Assembly (NCBI GenBank): GCA_037976565.1
Contig: CP137668.1
Coordinates: forward strand, 26,413,906 to 26,477,905
Length of the DNA stretch: 64,000 bases
Reading direction: 5' to 3'
From: Mesocentrotus franciscanus
Taxonomy: Eukaryota; Echinodermata; Echinoidea; Camarodonta; Strongylocentrotidae
Shown: piece by piece, positions 34,875 through 46,780 of the stretch
Position numbering within the stretch: the stretch's first letter is position 1
How the letters are laid out: each line of letters begins with the position of its first letter
Translations under genes and position numbers: made by a program
The notes under the pieces: model-generated
Told to the model about the DNA's origin: nothing
The model's database searches: none
Seen by the model: only the letters and a program-made list of their open reading frames with translations

Positions 34875-35655
34875 TTTTTATGCCTCCGCTACAAAGTAGC
34901 CGGGAATTATGTTTTCTGGTTGTCAGTCCGTGCGTACATACGTGCGCACATACGCACGTCTGTGCGTCGTCCCGTTCGTGATCGCGTTATCTCAAGAACC
35001 AATTGATGGATTACCGCCAAACTCAGGTCATGTATGTATCTTGCAGAGCTAATGAACTGATTAGATTTTGGGGTCACGAGGTCAAAGGTCACAGGGTCCA
35101 TTATGTATGCAAAAATAGCTCGTGATCGCGTTATCTCAACCGATTGATGGATTACCGCCAAACTTGGGTCCTGTATGTATCTTGCAGAGCTAATGAACTG
35201 ATTAGATTTTGGGGTCACAAGGTCAAAGGTCACAGGGCTCATTATGTATGCAAAAATAGCTCGTGATCGCGTTATCTCAAGAACCGATTGATGGATTACC
35301 GCCAAACTTGGGTCATGTATGTATCTTGCAGAGCTAATGAACTGATTAGATTTTGGGGTCACGAGGTCAAAGGTCACAGGGCTCGTTATGTATGCAAAAT
35401 AGCTTGTGATCACGTTATTTCAAGAACCGATTGATGGATTACCGCCAAACTTGGGTCATGTATGTATCTTGCAGAGTCAATGAACTGATTAGAATTGGGG
35501 TCACGAGGTCAAAGGTCACAGGGCTCATTATGTATCCTAAAATAGCTCGTGATCGTGTTATCATTAGAACCAACAGATGGATTACAATCAAACTTGAATT
35601 TTAAAAATTGCTTCCATTTTGGTTTGTAAAATTGCTCTATGGCGGAGGCATTTTT
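34875..35655. mobile_element. GCCTCCGC-end element with about 143-bp tandem units
   Basis: The inverted ends are TTTTTATGCCTCCGC (34877 on) and GCGGAGGCATTTTT (35642 on). Between them about four and a half units of 143-144 bp share ATCGCGTTATCTC, GATGGATTACCGCCAAACT and GAGGTCAAAGGTCACAGGG. Because 144 is a multiple of three, a 168-codon minus-strand frame stays open across units; I do not regard it as a gene. Confidence 0.85.
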
Positions 35656-36119
35656 CGACTGCGCGCAGTTGAAGTTCCATCTAGTTCACACTGCCATTGA
35701 TTTGTCCTCTCCCCTTCAGGTGTTGCAGTGGTTCATAGGTACATGTACATGTATAGTTTATCTTTAATTTGGAAAAGTTGAACCAGGCCTTAAAGGTGCT
35801 ATCCATTCATATTGAATTAGGTATCGTTCAAAAGGTTATTTTCAGTTCTTCATATTTGTTTCTAAGTTCATTGTCCAAAAGCATAAGGGGAAGGAGAAAT
35901 AATGAAATTAAGTTACGAGAGTCAAGCTTTTTTGAGAGAATTTCGTCTACGATACCTCAAGGAGGCTTGGTCGTGTGACGTCATTTCGTGGACTACTCAC
36001 AACACGGCCACCGCGCGCATTCTTTTCACATTCATATAGCACTGCACTGTGCAAGTATAAACAAGAAATATCAGAGTGAAAGTACAGACAGTATACCGGG
36101 ATATTAATTATCAGTAAAA

Positions 36120-36350
36120 ATGACAGAAGACAGCTCAGATGAACTCGAAATGATCTTGGAGTATGATGAAGAAGAAGTTTGTAGCAGTGATAATGGTGGA
36201 GAAAGTGAAGATGATGGTGAATTGGGCGAATTTGAAGATGACAAAAATGTGAACGCTAATAATCGTGATGCGGTCCATATCACTGCCCCAGAGGCAGAAG
36301 TACGCCGGGCTGCATCTGCATGGACCGGGCAACTTGCAACTCGTGGGTGA
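36120..36350 (+). CDS. acidic 76-residue ORF inside TTAA element
   Basis: The ORF begins MTEDSSDELEMILEYDEEEV. The first 45 residues are dominated by Asp, Glu, Ser and Gly; the tail (EVRRAASAWTGQLATRG) is neutral to basic. ATG context is AAAAATGA. The last codons run into GTGAAA, so a splice donor rather than a stop is possible. I recognise no domain. Its composition and its distance from the element end parallel the 4545-4802 ORF, which suggests a shared ancestral first exon, perhaps of a piggyBac-type transposase. Confidence 0.35.
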   Translation: MTEDSSDELEMILEYDEEEVCSSDNGGESEDDGELGEFEDDKNVNANNRDAVHITAPEAEVRRAASAWTGQLATRG

Positions 36351-36408
36351 AAGCACCTCGATCTGCCGTATTACTACATTCACCGGCGCTTGTTCAGAAC
36401 CATATCCC

Positions 36409-36586
36409 TACTTTGACCCCGTAACTCCGGCGTAGAGATACCCTACTACTATTAGTACTAAACCATACCAAAAATCAAGTAAATATTCATCAATTGTTCA
36501 AATAATGGCCATGATTTAAAAGTTGTTACGTTTCTTACCTGTTTCGTGTCAATTTTCTTATACGCCAGAGTTACGGGGTCAAAGTA
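36409..36586. repeat. nested inverted repeat, 26-bp arms
   Basis: TACTTTGACCCCGTAACTCC at 36409 plus GGCGTA is matched in reverse complement at 36561-36586 with one mismatch. The 126-bp spacer is AT-rich. It may be a small MITE inserted in the larger TTAA element. Confidence 0.8.
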
Positions 36587-37419
36587 AACGCCTATTCACC
36601 CATCACACACCTGCATCCTGATGGACGTCTCTTAGTCTTATCGCTGAGTTTTTTCGATCGGCAGACAATTCAACTACTAGTAATTTACAAGCCGAGAAAA
36701 ACAACCATTTTATCTCACCTGCATCGTGATCGCGGTCTCTTTGCTTAATATTTTCAATCGGCAAACTTTAAGCGAGAAAAACAACTATTTTATCTACCAA
36801 AAATGTCACGAGTCATGCACTAAAACTCCATGTGCACTGCACTGCCGCGAAATTCAAGTTACGCTAATTATCAAAACAAAACATCGGCGAAGCCATGTGT
36901 CAGGATCTGCAAGACGATCAATTTTACAGTACCAAACGTCAATATTTCAAGGAATCCAAACATCGGGAAGTAACCAATGCTTGTGTTATCGATAGAATTT
37001 TAATTAATTTATTGTAAATTCGATATATCACAGAAATTGCAAAATCTACTTAAAAAATGGCCCATGTTTGTGTACGTATTTACATTGAAATAGTGCATTG
37101 TACTTCCAAGTTTAGGAATAGTCCACGGAAATACGTCACATATATTATGTCAATATCGAGAATATCAACGCTTCCGGGTTCCTCTGCTTACACTATTGAT
37201 CTTTCTAAGTCTAATAATAATTTAACAAAAAATACAAAATTATGTCATTCAATATATTTGTATTCCTTAAATCATAAGCTTTCCAACAATAACAAACATG
37301 CATATGTTCATCATTTCCTTCCCATAGCACCTTTAAAAGTCATGCCATGAACCTTACAGTTGCATGTCAAGTAGTAGGCTATCAAAATGTCACAGCAAGC
37401 CCTGCGTAGTGATCACGGT

Positions 37420-37672
37420 TTATTCATTTATTTATTTATCTATTCATTTATTGATTTATTTATTTATCTATTCATTTATTGATTTATTTATTTATCTATT
37501 CATTTATTGATTTATTTATTTATCTATTCATTTATTGATTTATTTATTTATCTATTCATTTATTGATTTATTTATTTATCTATTCATTTATTGATTTATT
37601 TATTTATCTATTCATTTATTGATTTATTTATTTATCTATTCATTTATTGATTTATTTATTTATCTATTCATT
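37420..37672. repeat. 28-bp AT-rich minisatellite, about nine copies
   Basis: The unit is GATTTATTTATTTATC followed by TATTCATTTATT, repeated with almost no variation. That suggests recent expansion or homogenisation. Confidence 0.95.
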
Positions 37673-39520
37673 TGTAGTTTTAATTTTACAAGGTAACATA
37701 AAGGTCAAATAAAGTCAATTGTAATGAAATAGGCCTAAGTTCTAAAAGAAATAGAAGTGCGAACGTGACTTATGAGTCATCAGTGGCCGGCGGGTTGACG
37801 ACCGGTCAGTGCGGAATGGAAGAAATTTATCGCTCTGACCCGTGAATTCAAGATGCGCCAGTGATCATTGCGATGCGATGCGGCAATTAATGCATGAACC
37901 GGAGTGAAAGAAGGAGGTTCGCTGCTCTGAGAGAGGTTCTTCAACGCTCTGATGGAGGGGCCCTTCATACTTGATCAGGGTTGGCAAAGGGGCCCTTCCT
38001 CCCTGACCAAGGGGGCTAAGTTAAAAGGTGCAGAGAACCTAAAGTGCATCCTGAATTTTTACATCAGTTCATGGTAGATGTACATGTACATCTGTAGATG
38101 GCCAGAGTTGTATACATGTACTGTATGTCTAAAAATTGTCTATAGATTGAATATATGGTACGTACAGAACCTACAATGAGTCATGTTGAATATTGTTTCA
38201 ATTCATGGTACTGTAATGGTTGATTTTCAAGAGTCTTGCAGCATCACACCTTTAGGTCAGTCTACAACTGTGCTTTGATAAATGGTAAAGAAAATCACCA
38301 CGTTCAGTTTTGTTTCAATTCATGTTACTGTTGATCTGCAATTTTCATCTGCAGGGCCAACAAGTATTTTTCATTTACTGTAAGCCAGTGTATTATGATC
38401 CTCCAACCTGTACATGTAGCCTTGGTGTGCCTCGTTTGTAGGCCACATACATTTGCTAACATTTCGGTAGCCTCTTATAACCCAATTATTAATTCTAGAA
38501 GCAAATATTTAAAAATTTGAAATGGCCTCAAAGCAGAGTTCATTGATAATGGCTGTGAGGCTGGTGACCATGTACATTAATAAGATTTAAGTTAACTGCA
38601 TATTGTGCATTATAATATAACTTAAAAGCAAGGTCTCTATAGGGTGGAGTCGGGTTCGGTTATTGAAGTCCAAGATGAATATTAATTATGTCCCATTATA
38701 CTCCCATATATAACAGAATTTATCGAAATATTAAACACAAATTGACATAAACTACATACATGTACATACATGTACATGGACTACTGCATTGGCAACAGCA
38801 TGCCTGAATATCAAGTAAAAGGATACTTTGGGCATTTTTAATGTCAATTTTAGTTATTTGTTTGGTAAACTCTGTTATGTATGGGAGAAATTGATTACAT
38901 CTCCAACTTGTTCATTAAAAAAATATTTTTAAAAATGGGGGAGGGGTGGTAAATAATTGAGCAGCTACTTGCAGGAAAGGGTTGGACTCTGCTGATGATC
39001 GAGTGATGATTTCTACATGTACTCTGTATTAAACTTTCATAAAAACAAAAACTGGAGAGGTAGTTTCTATCCATTCAGCGCATTTTTATACTCCAAAACG
39101 CACTAGAAAATATTCCTCAAATTATCTAGTGCAACGTATTCACGCAACATGATGGCTGTTTAAATGGAAATACATTCAGAATCGAATTATAACTACAAGG
39201 GTGGAATGGGTCTTTTGTGATCTTATCTCCTACTTCCATGCATTCAACGCTAGGAAATAGGAAGATGTTTAGAGCGATGGGTGGGAGAGAATAAACAGTG
39301 TGTAAAAGTGAAAGGTCGTGAGGAAGAGAAACAGACAGAAACGAGGTACATACTGTACCTTGTCAGCGGAAGTTAGACAAAAACAATGGTGCCGCACGGA
39401 AGTGCACAGAAAAAGCTGAGATATATTGTATGACTGGCCGACCATGGGCTACATGCGAGACTCGGTAGCATGATTAACCTTGCTGTCTTCATGTAGTAGT
39501 TTTACAAGCTCTTTCACATG
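37673..39520. other. no gene; nothing recognisable
   Basis: A GC-richer patch at 37780-37990 contains GAGGGGCCCTTC-type direct repeats. Otherwise the span is AT-rich with many TACATGTA motifs and no supported coding. Confidence 0.45.
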
Positions 39521-39660
39521 TACAGTGAAACCTGCATAAAAAGACCACCGTAAGGGGGACGCAAAAAGCGGTCTTTATATGTACATTGTAGGTGGTCTTG
39601 AGAATGTATTCTTTATAGACTGGAGGTCTTTCTATACAGGTGGTTGGGTAATTATATGTA
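39521..39660 (+). mobile_element. TA-type MITE, diverged copy
   Basis: It begins TACAGTGAAACCTGCAT and contains repeated GGTCTTTATA and GGTGGTCTT motifs similar to the complete copy at 42930-43129. The right end is degraded. Confidence 0.55.
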
Positions 39661-39667
39661 CAAACTC

Positions 39668-40203
39668 TTAAAGGTACTATGTCCCATTTGCAGGCCAAAA
39701 AATGAAAAGGTTAAATTCCAACGGCATTTGAAAGACAATACTAATTTAGAACTTCCCTAAAAAAAGGGGGCTTGAAAATGTCTTTAAGTGGGAAAATAAC
39801 GACTATTAGTTGTCGAATCGACTTAGGAGCTATAGAGCCAGTAAGTAATAGTCTGATTTTTCAGACCATTGTACCGAATGGTCGTACGTTTTATGCTGCG
39901 CAAAGATTCAATCAGTTTAATTTTGGCCATTACAAGAAGTGGGTTATTGATGTAGACAAATGCTCATGTACCCTTTACAGCTCATTTTATGTATGTTATT
40001 ACCAAAGATGAAAAAAGCCAGTCAGTCACTCAATAGTGTCTGACAGTGAAGTCTAGCAAGTAAACAGGTTTCCTTGCATAATTTGAATATTAGGACACTG
40101 CTAACGTTTAAATTTCACAGATAGGACATACATGACATATTCATAATTCCTGCAAAGTTCTACAGAATTTGATGTTGGCTGCAAAGGGACATAGTATCTT
40201 TAA
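39668..40203 (+). mobile_element. TTAA MITE family A, copy 2 (complete)
   Basis: TTAA at 39668-39671 and 40200-40203 flanks ends AGGTACTATGTCCC and GGGACATAGTATCT, 12 of 14 positions matching in inverted orientation. At 536 bp it is the best-preserved of three family A copies. Its open frame is internal to the repeat and not considered a gene. Confidence 0.9.
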
Positions 40204-40315
40204 GGGTTTAAAAAGCAAAGATAATGGAAGGTACTTGGTAACACTTTCTAAAAAAGGCTACATGTACCTTTCTGTCAAGATTACACGTGCCCATGCCTCA
40301 CACCTCAACCCCCTC

Positions 40316-40346
<31 letters not shown>

Positions 40347-42028
40347 TCTTACAAGTGATTACATGTTCATGTAACATCCTTCATTCTTATAAATGTGAGG
40401 GACTTAAAAATTGTGACCTGCCGCCTTGCAAACATTCATACAAAAACCTACAACTTGTATGTATTTATGCATATTTAACCTGCAGGAATTATGTTTTTTA
40501 AACAATATTGACAAATATTTCCAATAAGAATATTTACTTAGGGCCTACACTTTACATGACCAAGATGTGAAAGATCAAGCAAAACGAGATTCCAGACAAC
40601 CAAGCATTTTACTCCATTCAAGATTCTTAAGATGAAAAAATATAGGCCTATTTTAGCATTTACATATACAGTGTCATATCCTTCATCGAGTAGATAATTC
40701 CTAAATAAAGATACCCCTGGTGTGATCGGCCTAGAAAGGGCTAAATTTAGATTATATATCCTTAGATTAATCTGACAGTCAATGTTCTATTGTAGGGAGG
40801 GCTTGCCCTGCAATATTCAGTCTTTATAAAAAGCACACATTCCAAGTAAATTTGATGTTTCCTAGCAGGTGCTACGAGGCGGGTTTTTCAGATAGAAGAG
40901 TTTTCTCATTGTAAGGGCAAAAGTAGAGCTTGATCAGGTCTTGCCCAGAGAGAGAGAGAGAGAGAAAGAAAGAAAGAGAAAGAGAAAGAAAGAGGGAAAT
41001 ACAATGTATTTTGAAAAGTGCCTTTAATTGTAAAATAAGTTACAGTTGATTAATTTTAAGTATTGCGATAAATTTGTGATGTGTTCATGTGCATGAGTGC
41101 CAATGGTTCGATGAAGTCACTTTTCTTTTATTGTGTATACAATACAGTACATCGTTGGTCCTATCTCCTTTTGATATATTATATACAAACTTCAATATTT
41201 TTCTCAATCATGATTCCAGTAAATCAAATTTGCCTTAAAAGAGCATGAAATAGTAATACACAGTTAGTGAAGCATTAAATATGATTTTTTTTTTGTTTTT
41301 AATGCCATGACCAATTAGCAAATCATGATAGCTACATGTACTAGCTTCTATTCAACTTGTGAATTAGAAAGAAAAAAAGTCAATAAAAAACCCCCTTAGA
41401 TTTAAAGAATCTTCATTGTTAAAGTTAGCTCAGCATTAAATTTGTTGAGAATATCAAACGTATGATCATTAGAATGGAATATGAACTAGTAATATGAACC
41501 CAACAAGTGTTTCTGGTATGGGTGTAACAGATTTATGGCTTGATTTTATTTTTACTTCTCTGGACTTCACATGCATCCTGAGAGAGATGGAGTGACAGGG
41601 TGAAGGGGTAACGCCCCTAAGTTTTAAGGGTGACAAAGAAAAAATGGTTAGCCTAGACCTGAGTAAAATACAAGGCCAAGTTTGGTAGAAGAATTGATAT
41701 GCAGGGGCAGGTGTCCAAGTTTCAAGCTCTTTCCACAACCATAATCCTACACGTACATGTACTATGTGTTCAGTGTACTTTAAAAATTTATGTTGTCTCC
41801 TTACATCTCCACTCTATAACTTTTTGGAAGGGGGTCCGATGTGAACTTTTCAGCATGAATATGCATGAGCCCCATAGATGTTAACATTTCAAAATATGGG
41901 CAACCGTACTATAATTTGGGGCACCTTTGCAGCGTTACAAAGGCGCCTGTAAGTGTCTTGCCTGCCTAGCCATTACAATTCCTTGCTTTAGTTCCTTCCC
42001 ATCCTCTCCCTCCCCATCCACCCCCTTT

Positions 42029-42064
<36 letters not shown>

Positions 42065-42929
42065 ACTGTCTCTCTCTGTCTCTGTCTGTCTGTCTCTCTC
42101 TCTCTCTTTATATGTATCTCTCTTTATATGTATCTCTCTATCTCTATCCCCCCCCCCTCTTTCTTTCTTTCTTTCTCTTTGTTTGCTTATTACTTCTTAT
42201 ATGGGCCTACGTTTTCAATTTACCCTTCCCCCTTTGAATGAAAGTTGCAGAAATTATACAATTTGCTCCATATTATACCGGTACATAAACACACACAATG
42301 TACTTCCACTACATTGATATCGCAAGTGAGCTAAATGCATCAAATACTCTCCTTAGTCATACAGGTTACAAAGGGCACCCAATTCCCGTGAAAACTTCTA
42401 TTGTTTTCAAGAGAAGCGGGTATGGTAAGTTTGTTTACAATGTCAACATGTGGAGGCGATGCGTAATCACATTATTTCCCATTGGTGAGTGATTTAACAA
42501 TCATCTATAAAGAGCATGCACTTTAAAAGCCTTTGAAGAATGCTCTTTTCTGACTTTACTAGCAATTAAATGGTAATATCCGTTCTTTGAAATAGGCTCT
42601 TTATATAGCACCTCAAATGGAAATATGTTCACATGGACAAATGATTTGTTTGGAAACCACAACAAGGGTGTCAACTTGTATACAGGAACACAGAATGAAT
42701 GCCCTTTTGGCACCAAACAGATTAAACTGTCTGTTCGGAGCCAGAATGGCATCATTAACTCATATACCGTCAACTATGGTAACTCATATTTTTGGGCGCC
42801 AAACAGATGAAATGTTCATTCATGCATTATGTACATTCATAGACTTCTGAATGCCCAAATTCATGGTCTTACTTTTGATAGCGGCCAACATATATATGTT
42901 TGCCTACTTCATGTTGCTTCTTTTATGTG
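40204..42929. other. no gene; simple repeats
   Basis: Simple repeats are (CA)n at 40315-40344, GA/GAAA at 40946-40997 and a long CT/TCTG tract at 42028-42175. Open frames overlapping them are artefacts. No exon is supported. Confidence 0.55.
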
Positions 42930-43129
42930 TACAGTCAAACCTGTCTATAGCGACCACCCAAGGGAAACACAAAAAGTGGTCTTTGTAGACAGGTGGTCTT
43001 TGTAGACATGTTCCTTTAGTAGGCCTACATGTTTCAATGAGAAAGCATTTTCAAGGGAAACAAAAAAGGTGGTCTTTGTAGACAGGCAGTCTTTGTAGAC
43101 AGGTGGTCACTAAAGCAGGTTTGACTGTA
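42930..43129 (+). mobile_element. Tc1/mariner-type MITE, complete
   Basis: TACAGTCAAACCTG at the left and CAGGTTTGACTGTA at the right are exact inverted copies with TA at both outer ends, the mariner target signature. The inside has repeated GGTCTTTGTAGACAGG motifs, which are themselves subterminal repeats. Confidence 0.85.
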
Positions 43130-43479
43130 CATACAATGTATGTTGTTCTTCCAATGGATTGGAACCCATGGTTATGGAATGACAATAGGAAATTATGGAG
43201 ATGGTGCACATGATGATAGAACTTTGATGTATTATGAACCTTCTGTGAATCTGTGTACATGTACACATGTATGTAGTACAAAATTGGCCTACTACTCAAA
43301 TGTGTTGGATTGTCGGTCACTCCATCTTTCTAACACACCTTTAACTGCATTTAAAGAGAAATGCAAAGCCTGTTTTGGAGTATTTGTGCAGTATTTCTAT
43401 CCGTTCTTTGAACTACTGTGCATGTCAGAACAACTGTGCCTGTTGGGGTCAAAGGTCATGTGCGTGTATCACCAGACAG

Positions 43480-43575
43480 GTATTTGGGGAAGAATACTTA
43501 AAACTGAAACTCCCACCCGAAAAGTTCAAAAAGTTTGGAATTTTATTTGATCAGAGTCAATGGAGCATAGGATGA
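43480..43575 (+). CDS. weak candidate terminal exon
   Basis: After a CAG at 43477-43479, 31 open codons read VFGEEYLKLKLPPEKFKKFG then ILFDQSQWSIG and a stop. The charge pattern is protein-like, but no family is recognised and the upstream frame looks random. It could be a gene or transposase fragment. Confidence 0.12.
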   Translation, partial: VFGEEYLKLKLPPEKFKKFGILFDQSQWSIG

Positions 43576-43683
43576 TCTGTCTGTGTATGGTGAGTGGAAG
43601 GCACCAAGGGGTGCATTTACATCAGTCCATATTTATACTGTTAATGGCTTGCAGTTATTCATGTAGAATTGATTTGATTGAAC

Positions 43684-43833
43684 TGGGGGGTGTTTTACAA
43701 GACTAAGATCGACTTTAAGTTCATGCCACTGTTTGCTCTCACCATTTACTGGCATTGGTCTCTCAAGGGACGTATAAATCGTGGTCACAAATCTATAGAA
43801 TTTACAATTTTTTGATAATTCATTATTGAAGGC
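43684..43833 (+). mobile_element. MITE with GGGTGTTT ends, copy 2 (partial)
   Basis: The left end GGGGGGTGTTTTACAAGAC and the inner GGCATTGGTCTCT and CACAAATCTATAGAATTTAC segments match the copies at 23433 and 51085. The right end is missing and the left arm is internally deleted. Confidence 0.75.
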
Positions 43834-45255
43834 TGAAACAAATTGAAGTTATAAAAGATTTTTAAAATACATTGAAATACATTAACATTGAAAATTGGTT
43901 CAACAAAATACGGTAATATGCACAGTAATATACAAAACGGGAAATAAAAGCTTGAACATGAAATAAAGCTTGAATAGAGGAAGAGGGAGAAAACACAGAA
44001 CAATTACACATTATTATTTACACAGGTATGAGAGCTGAAAAAGTCTGGTGTTCATAATTCAGATTCATTAGCAGTAAATTTACATTAATAAGATTTGGAG
44101 ATATGTTTGGATATTAATAAGATTAATAAGATTTTGAGATATGCTTGGATATACACTGATATACACTTAGTTTAGGATAGCAATTAGCAACATACTGCAA
44201 TCATATCTGATTAGCTACCAAAGTGATTTGGAAAAAATGTTAGGGGAGTGCGATTGCATTGATGCGGTTGCTGTGTAGTCTACATCATACATGTACTTGT
44301 ACATTTATTCAGGAACAAAAAATCAAGGGAGACAAGTCTGAGTGCGATTCAACTCTGTAAGTGGTAAGCTTCTTGCTCTTGATATATAACAAAATGTTTG
44401 TGTAAAAAATATTAAAGTATATAAATATATTAATCATTGTAAGAAAATCTAAAATTTACTTCAGAAAATTAAGCAGTGCTCTAAACTTCTAAAGGTTCTT
44501 GTGAATACAAATTACACCTACTCTGTCTACCGGGTACTTGATTTTCTCTGGAATTTAATTGTCCCGTTGTCAACAGAGGTATGTGTTAAAAAGTTTTGGC
44601 ACAGATACGAATTGTGTAAACACTACCAATGTGGTTTGGTTTGTGCATACATGTACTTTGTGGTGTGAAGGAATTTGAGATTTTTAACAGGTATATTTCT
44701 GTACAGAACTTCCCTAAGGTTTTACCATTGAATTTGAAGAAGGAAAAAAAATCTCAAAATATGAAATTAAGCAAATTCTGTTACAGAAATTATGTAGTCT
44801 TTCTACAATCTATACATCTTTGGTATTTACACGAAAGTCGTTTCGGCTTGATTATTAGAAGGGTTCGATCTTACGATTTTGTACGTCAGTAACCATGCCC
44901 TTTACCGGTAACTACATACATGTACGTGTTTGTATGTACAGGTGGATGTATGCAAGACCTGTAACTTAGACTAGTACATACACAGAGAGAAATAAATAGT
45001 GTGAGTGTGTGAATGAAACTCATTAGCATTCATTAGTAGAGTCAAAGTTGGACTCTCTTCGGTATCCGTCTCGTAAATTAGTTGTTCATGTCTGCATGTT
45101 GTTTGCTGCTTGGATGCCATAACAAAAACTAAGGTCTGACCAGGGCAAGGGAATGAAAACTGCAGGAATAATTTACTCTCTTCATTAACAAATTAACACT
45201 TACAATCTTACATGTAAACAGGCCTCCAAAGTCCGAACAGCAAAAAACAGTGTAT
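43834..45255. other. no feature seen
   Basis: AT-rich sequence without a supported gene, RNA or element. Confidence 0.45.
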
Positions 45256-45470
45256 TAAGACCACGTTCAGATTTGATGTGGTAAACAACCCCCCCCCAAA
45301 AAAAAAAACAGCTGCGTTTTTTCTTCTAACGTGTAAATAAATGGCAATTGTGCACAATAAAGGTCCTGCGCGTATTCGCTGAGCTCTGTCACCTCTGTGT
45401 TATAAAATACAGAAATGTAAACGCATTATTATACTTTACGTCATTATAAAACAGTCTGAACGAGGCCTTA
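45256..45470. mobile_element. MITE with TAAGRCC-CGTTCAGA ends
   Basis: TAAGACCACGTTCAGA and the reverse complement of TCTGAACGAGGCCTTA agree at 14 of 16 positions. A related sequence begins at 46617 (TAAGGCTTGCTCAGA) and shares the interior GGCAA-TGTGC-CA and GAGCTCTGTG motifs. Confidence 0.7.
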
Positions 45471-46338
45471 GTGTGTACTGTACATCCTGCTCCAAAGATT
45501 CCTTGAAACAACTTGTGCTATTAAAAAAATTGTATGTGCCCAAAATACTTTAAGAGATGCACTGGCAGAATTTTACCACTCTACCACTTTTTTTTACTTA
45601 ACCATGGTCAGTGTCAATAAAAAATAATTGATTAAAAAATATCTTATTTTATGGGAATTCTTTCTCGATTTTGTATATGCATGTACAAGATATGACCATT
45701 TTGTTGAGAGAGAGTGCAAGAAAGAGAGACTGCAAAAAAAGAGAGACAAGTTTTTAGTTCCTGAAGCTCTTATACCAGTTTTCAAACTAAAAGCTCTCAG
45801 CCCCTATGCATTTTTTTTTTTTTTTTTTTTAATAATGTACTAAATACCACTCATTCCCACATCCTCAGCATCTACATGTACATTGTGGGGTTGTACATGT
45901 ATAAAATCTAACAGGTCAAACTGCAGATATCATTTCCAGTAACAGGAAAACATTGTCAGGAAATTCTAAAATGGTGGAATACGCCCTGTGACCAATATGG
46001 GTAACATTAAAGTGAACACCAGAGACTCCATGCTCATTATAATGTAATACACATTGCCAAGGGAGATAAAATAATCATGTTCCAAAGAATCGAAAATATC
46101 CTCTAAATATGGGACAACCTAGAAATAAGCTCCCCCTCCTTTTTTTTTCTCTTTCCAAGTCCGAGAAAAGCTGGGGTAATAATACTGGAGTGCAACTTGC
46201 AAGGTGTGTCAAGTGTAACAGACAGGAGTGCTATATCAGAACCCATTATCATAGTATTATTAAAGTCAGGGAATTTGCGAAATATTACTCAAATCAGGGA
46301 AAATATGGAAGTTTCAATGCCTCCCTCATCCTCCTCCT

Positions 46339-46619
46339 TGGCCATTACAAGAAGTGGATTATTGATGTAGACAAATGCTCATGTACCCTTTACAGCTCAT
46401 TTTATGTATTTTATTACCAAAGAAGAAAAAAAGCCAGTCAGTCACTCAATAGTGTCTGACAGTGAAGTCTAGCAAGTAAATGGGTTTCCTTGCATAATTT
46501 GAATATTAGGACACTGCTAACCTTTAAATTTCACAGATATGACATACATGACATATTCATAATTCCTGCAAAGTTCTACAGAATTTGATGTTGGCTGCAA
46601 AAGGGACATGTATCTTTAA
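46339..46619 (+). mobile_element. TTAA MITE family A, copy 3 (3' half only)
   Basis: From GGCCATTACAAGAAGTGG to GGGACATGTATCTTTAA the sequence follows the right half of the copy at 39668-40203. The left half is absent; a CTCCTCCTTG stretch precedes the junction. Confidence 0.85.
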
Positions 46620-46780
46620 GGCTTGCTCAGATATGCCATGTAAACTGCCATGTTTTTTTTAAACGTGAGATTGAATGGCAACTGTGCGCAACAAAGATCC
46701 TATGCGCATTCACTGAGCTCTGTGTTATAAGATACAAAAAGGTGAAGCATATTACACTTCTGTCATCCTGAAAGAGAACA
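46617..46780. mobile_element. second TAAGGC-type MITE, right end unclear
   Basis: It abuts and overlaps the TTAA end of the family A copy. Interior segments GCAACTGTGCGCAAC and GAGCTCTGTGTTATAA parallel the element at 45256-45470. Confidence 0.5.

Larger units (their letters stand above)
35790..37336 (+). mobile_element. TTAA-flanked piggyBac-like element with acidic ORF, second example
   Basis: TTAA at 35790-35793 and 37333-37336 flanks short inverted ends AGGTGCTAT and ATAGCACCT. The 1.54-kb body carries one acidic ORF (36120-36350), whose ATG lies about 330 bp from the left end, much like the element at 3912-5154. Inside are a nested inverted repeat (36409-36586) and a diverged direct repeat (about 36608-36715 and 36718-36800, sharing CACCTGCATC and GAGAAAAACAAC). 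No transposase core is visible. Confidence 0.6.

Noticed and set aside
34907..35413. 168-codon minus-strand open frame with repeated FDLVTPKSNQFISS segments
   Set aside because: The frame stays open because the tandem unit is about 144 bp, a multiple of three. It lies wholly inside the repeat array and has no domain.
39772..40011. 79-codon ORF that recurs in part at 46339
   Set aside because: The recurrence is the MITE family A itself; the reverse copy at 30548 does not preserve a frame.
43140..43550. 136-codon plus-strand frame
   Set aside because: It begins at the edge of a MITE, has an irregular Cys-rich composition and no motif. Only its end, in another frame, is kept as a weak candidate exon.
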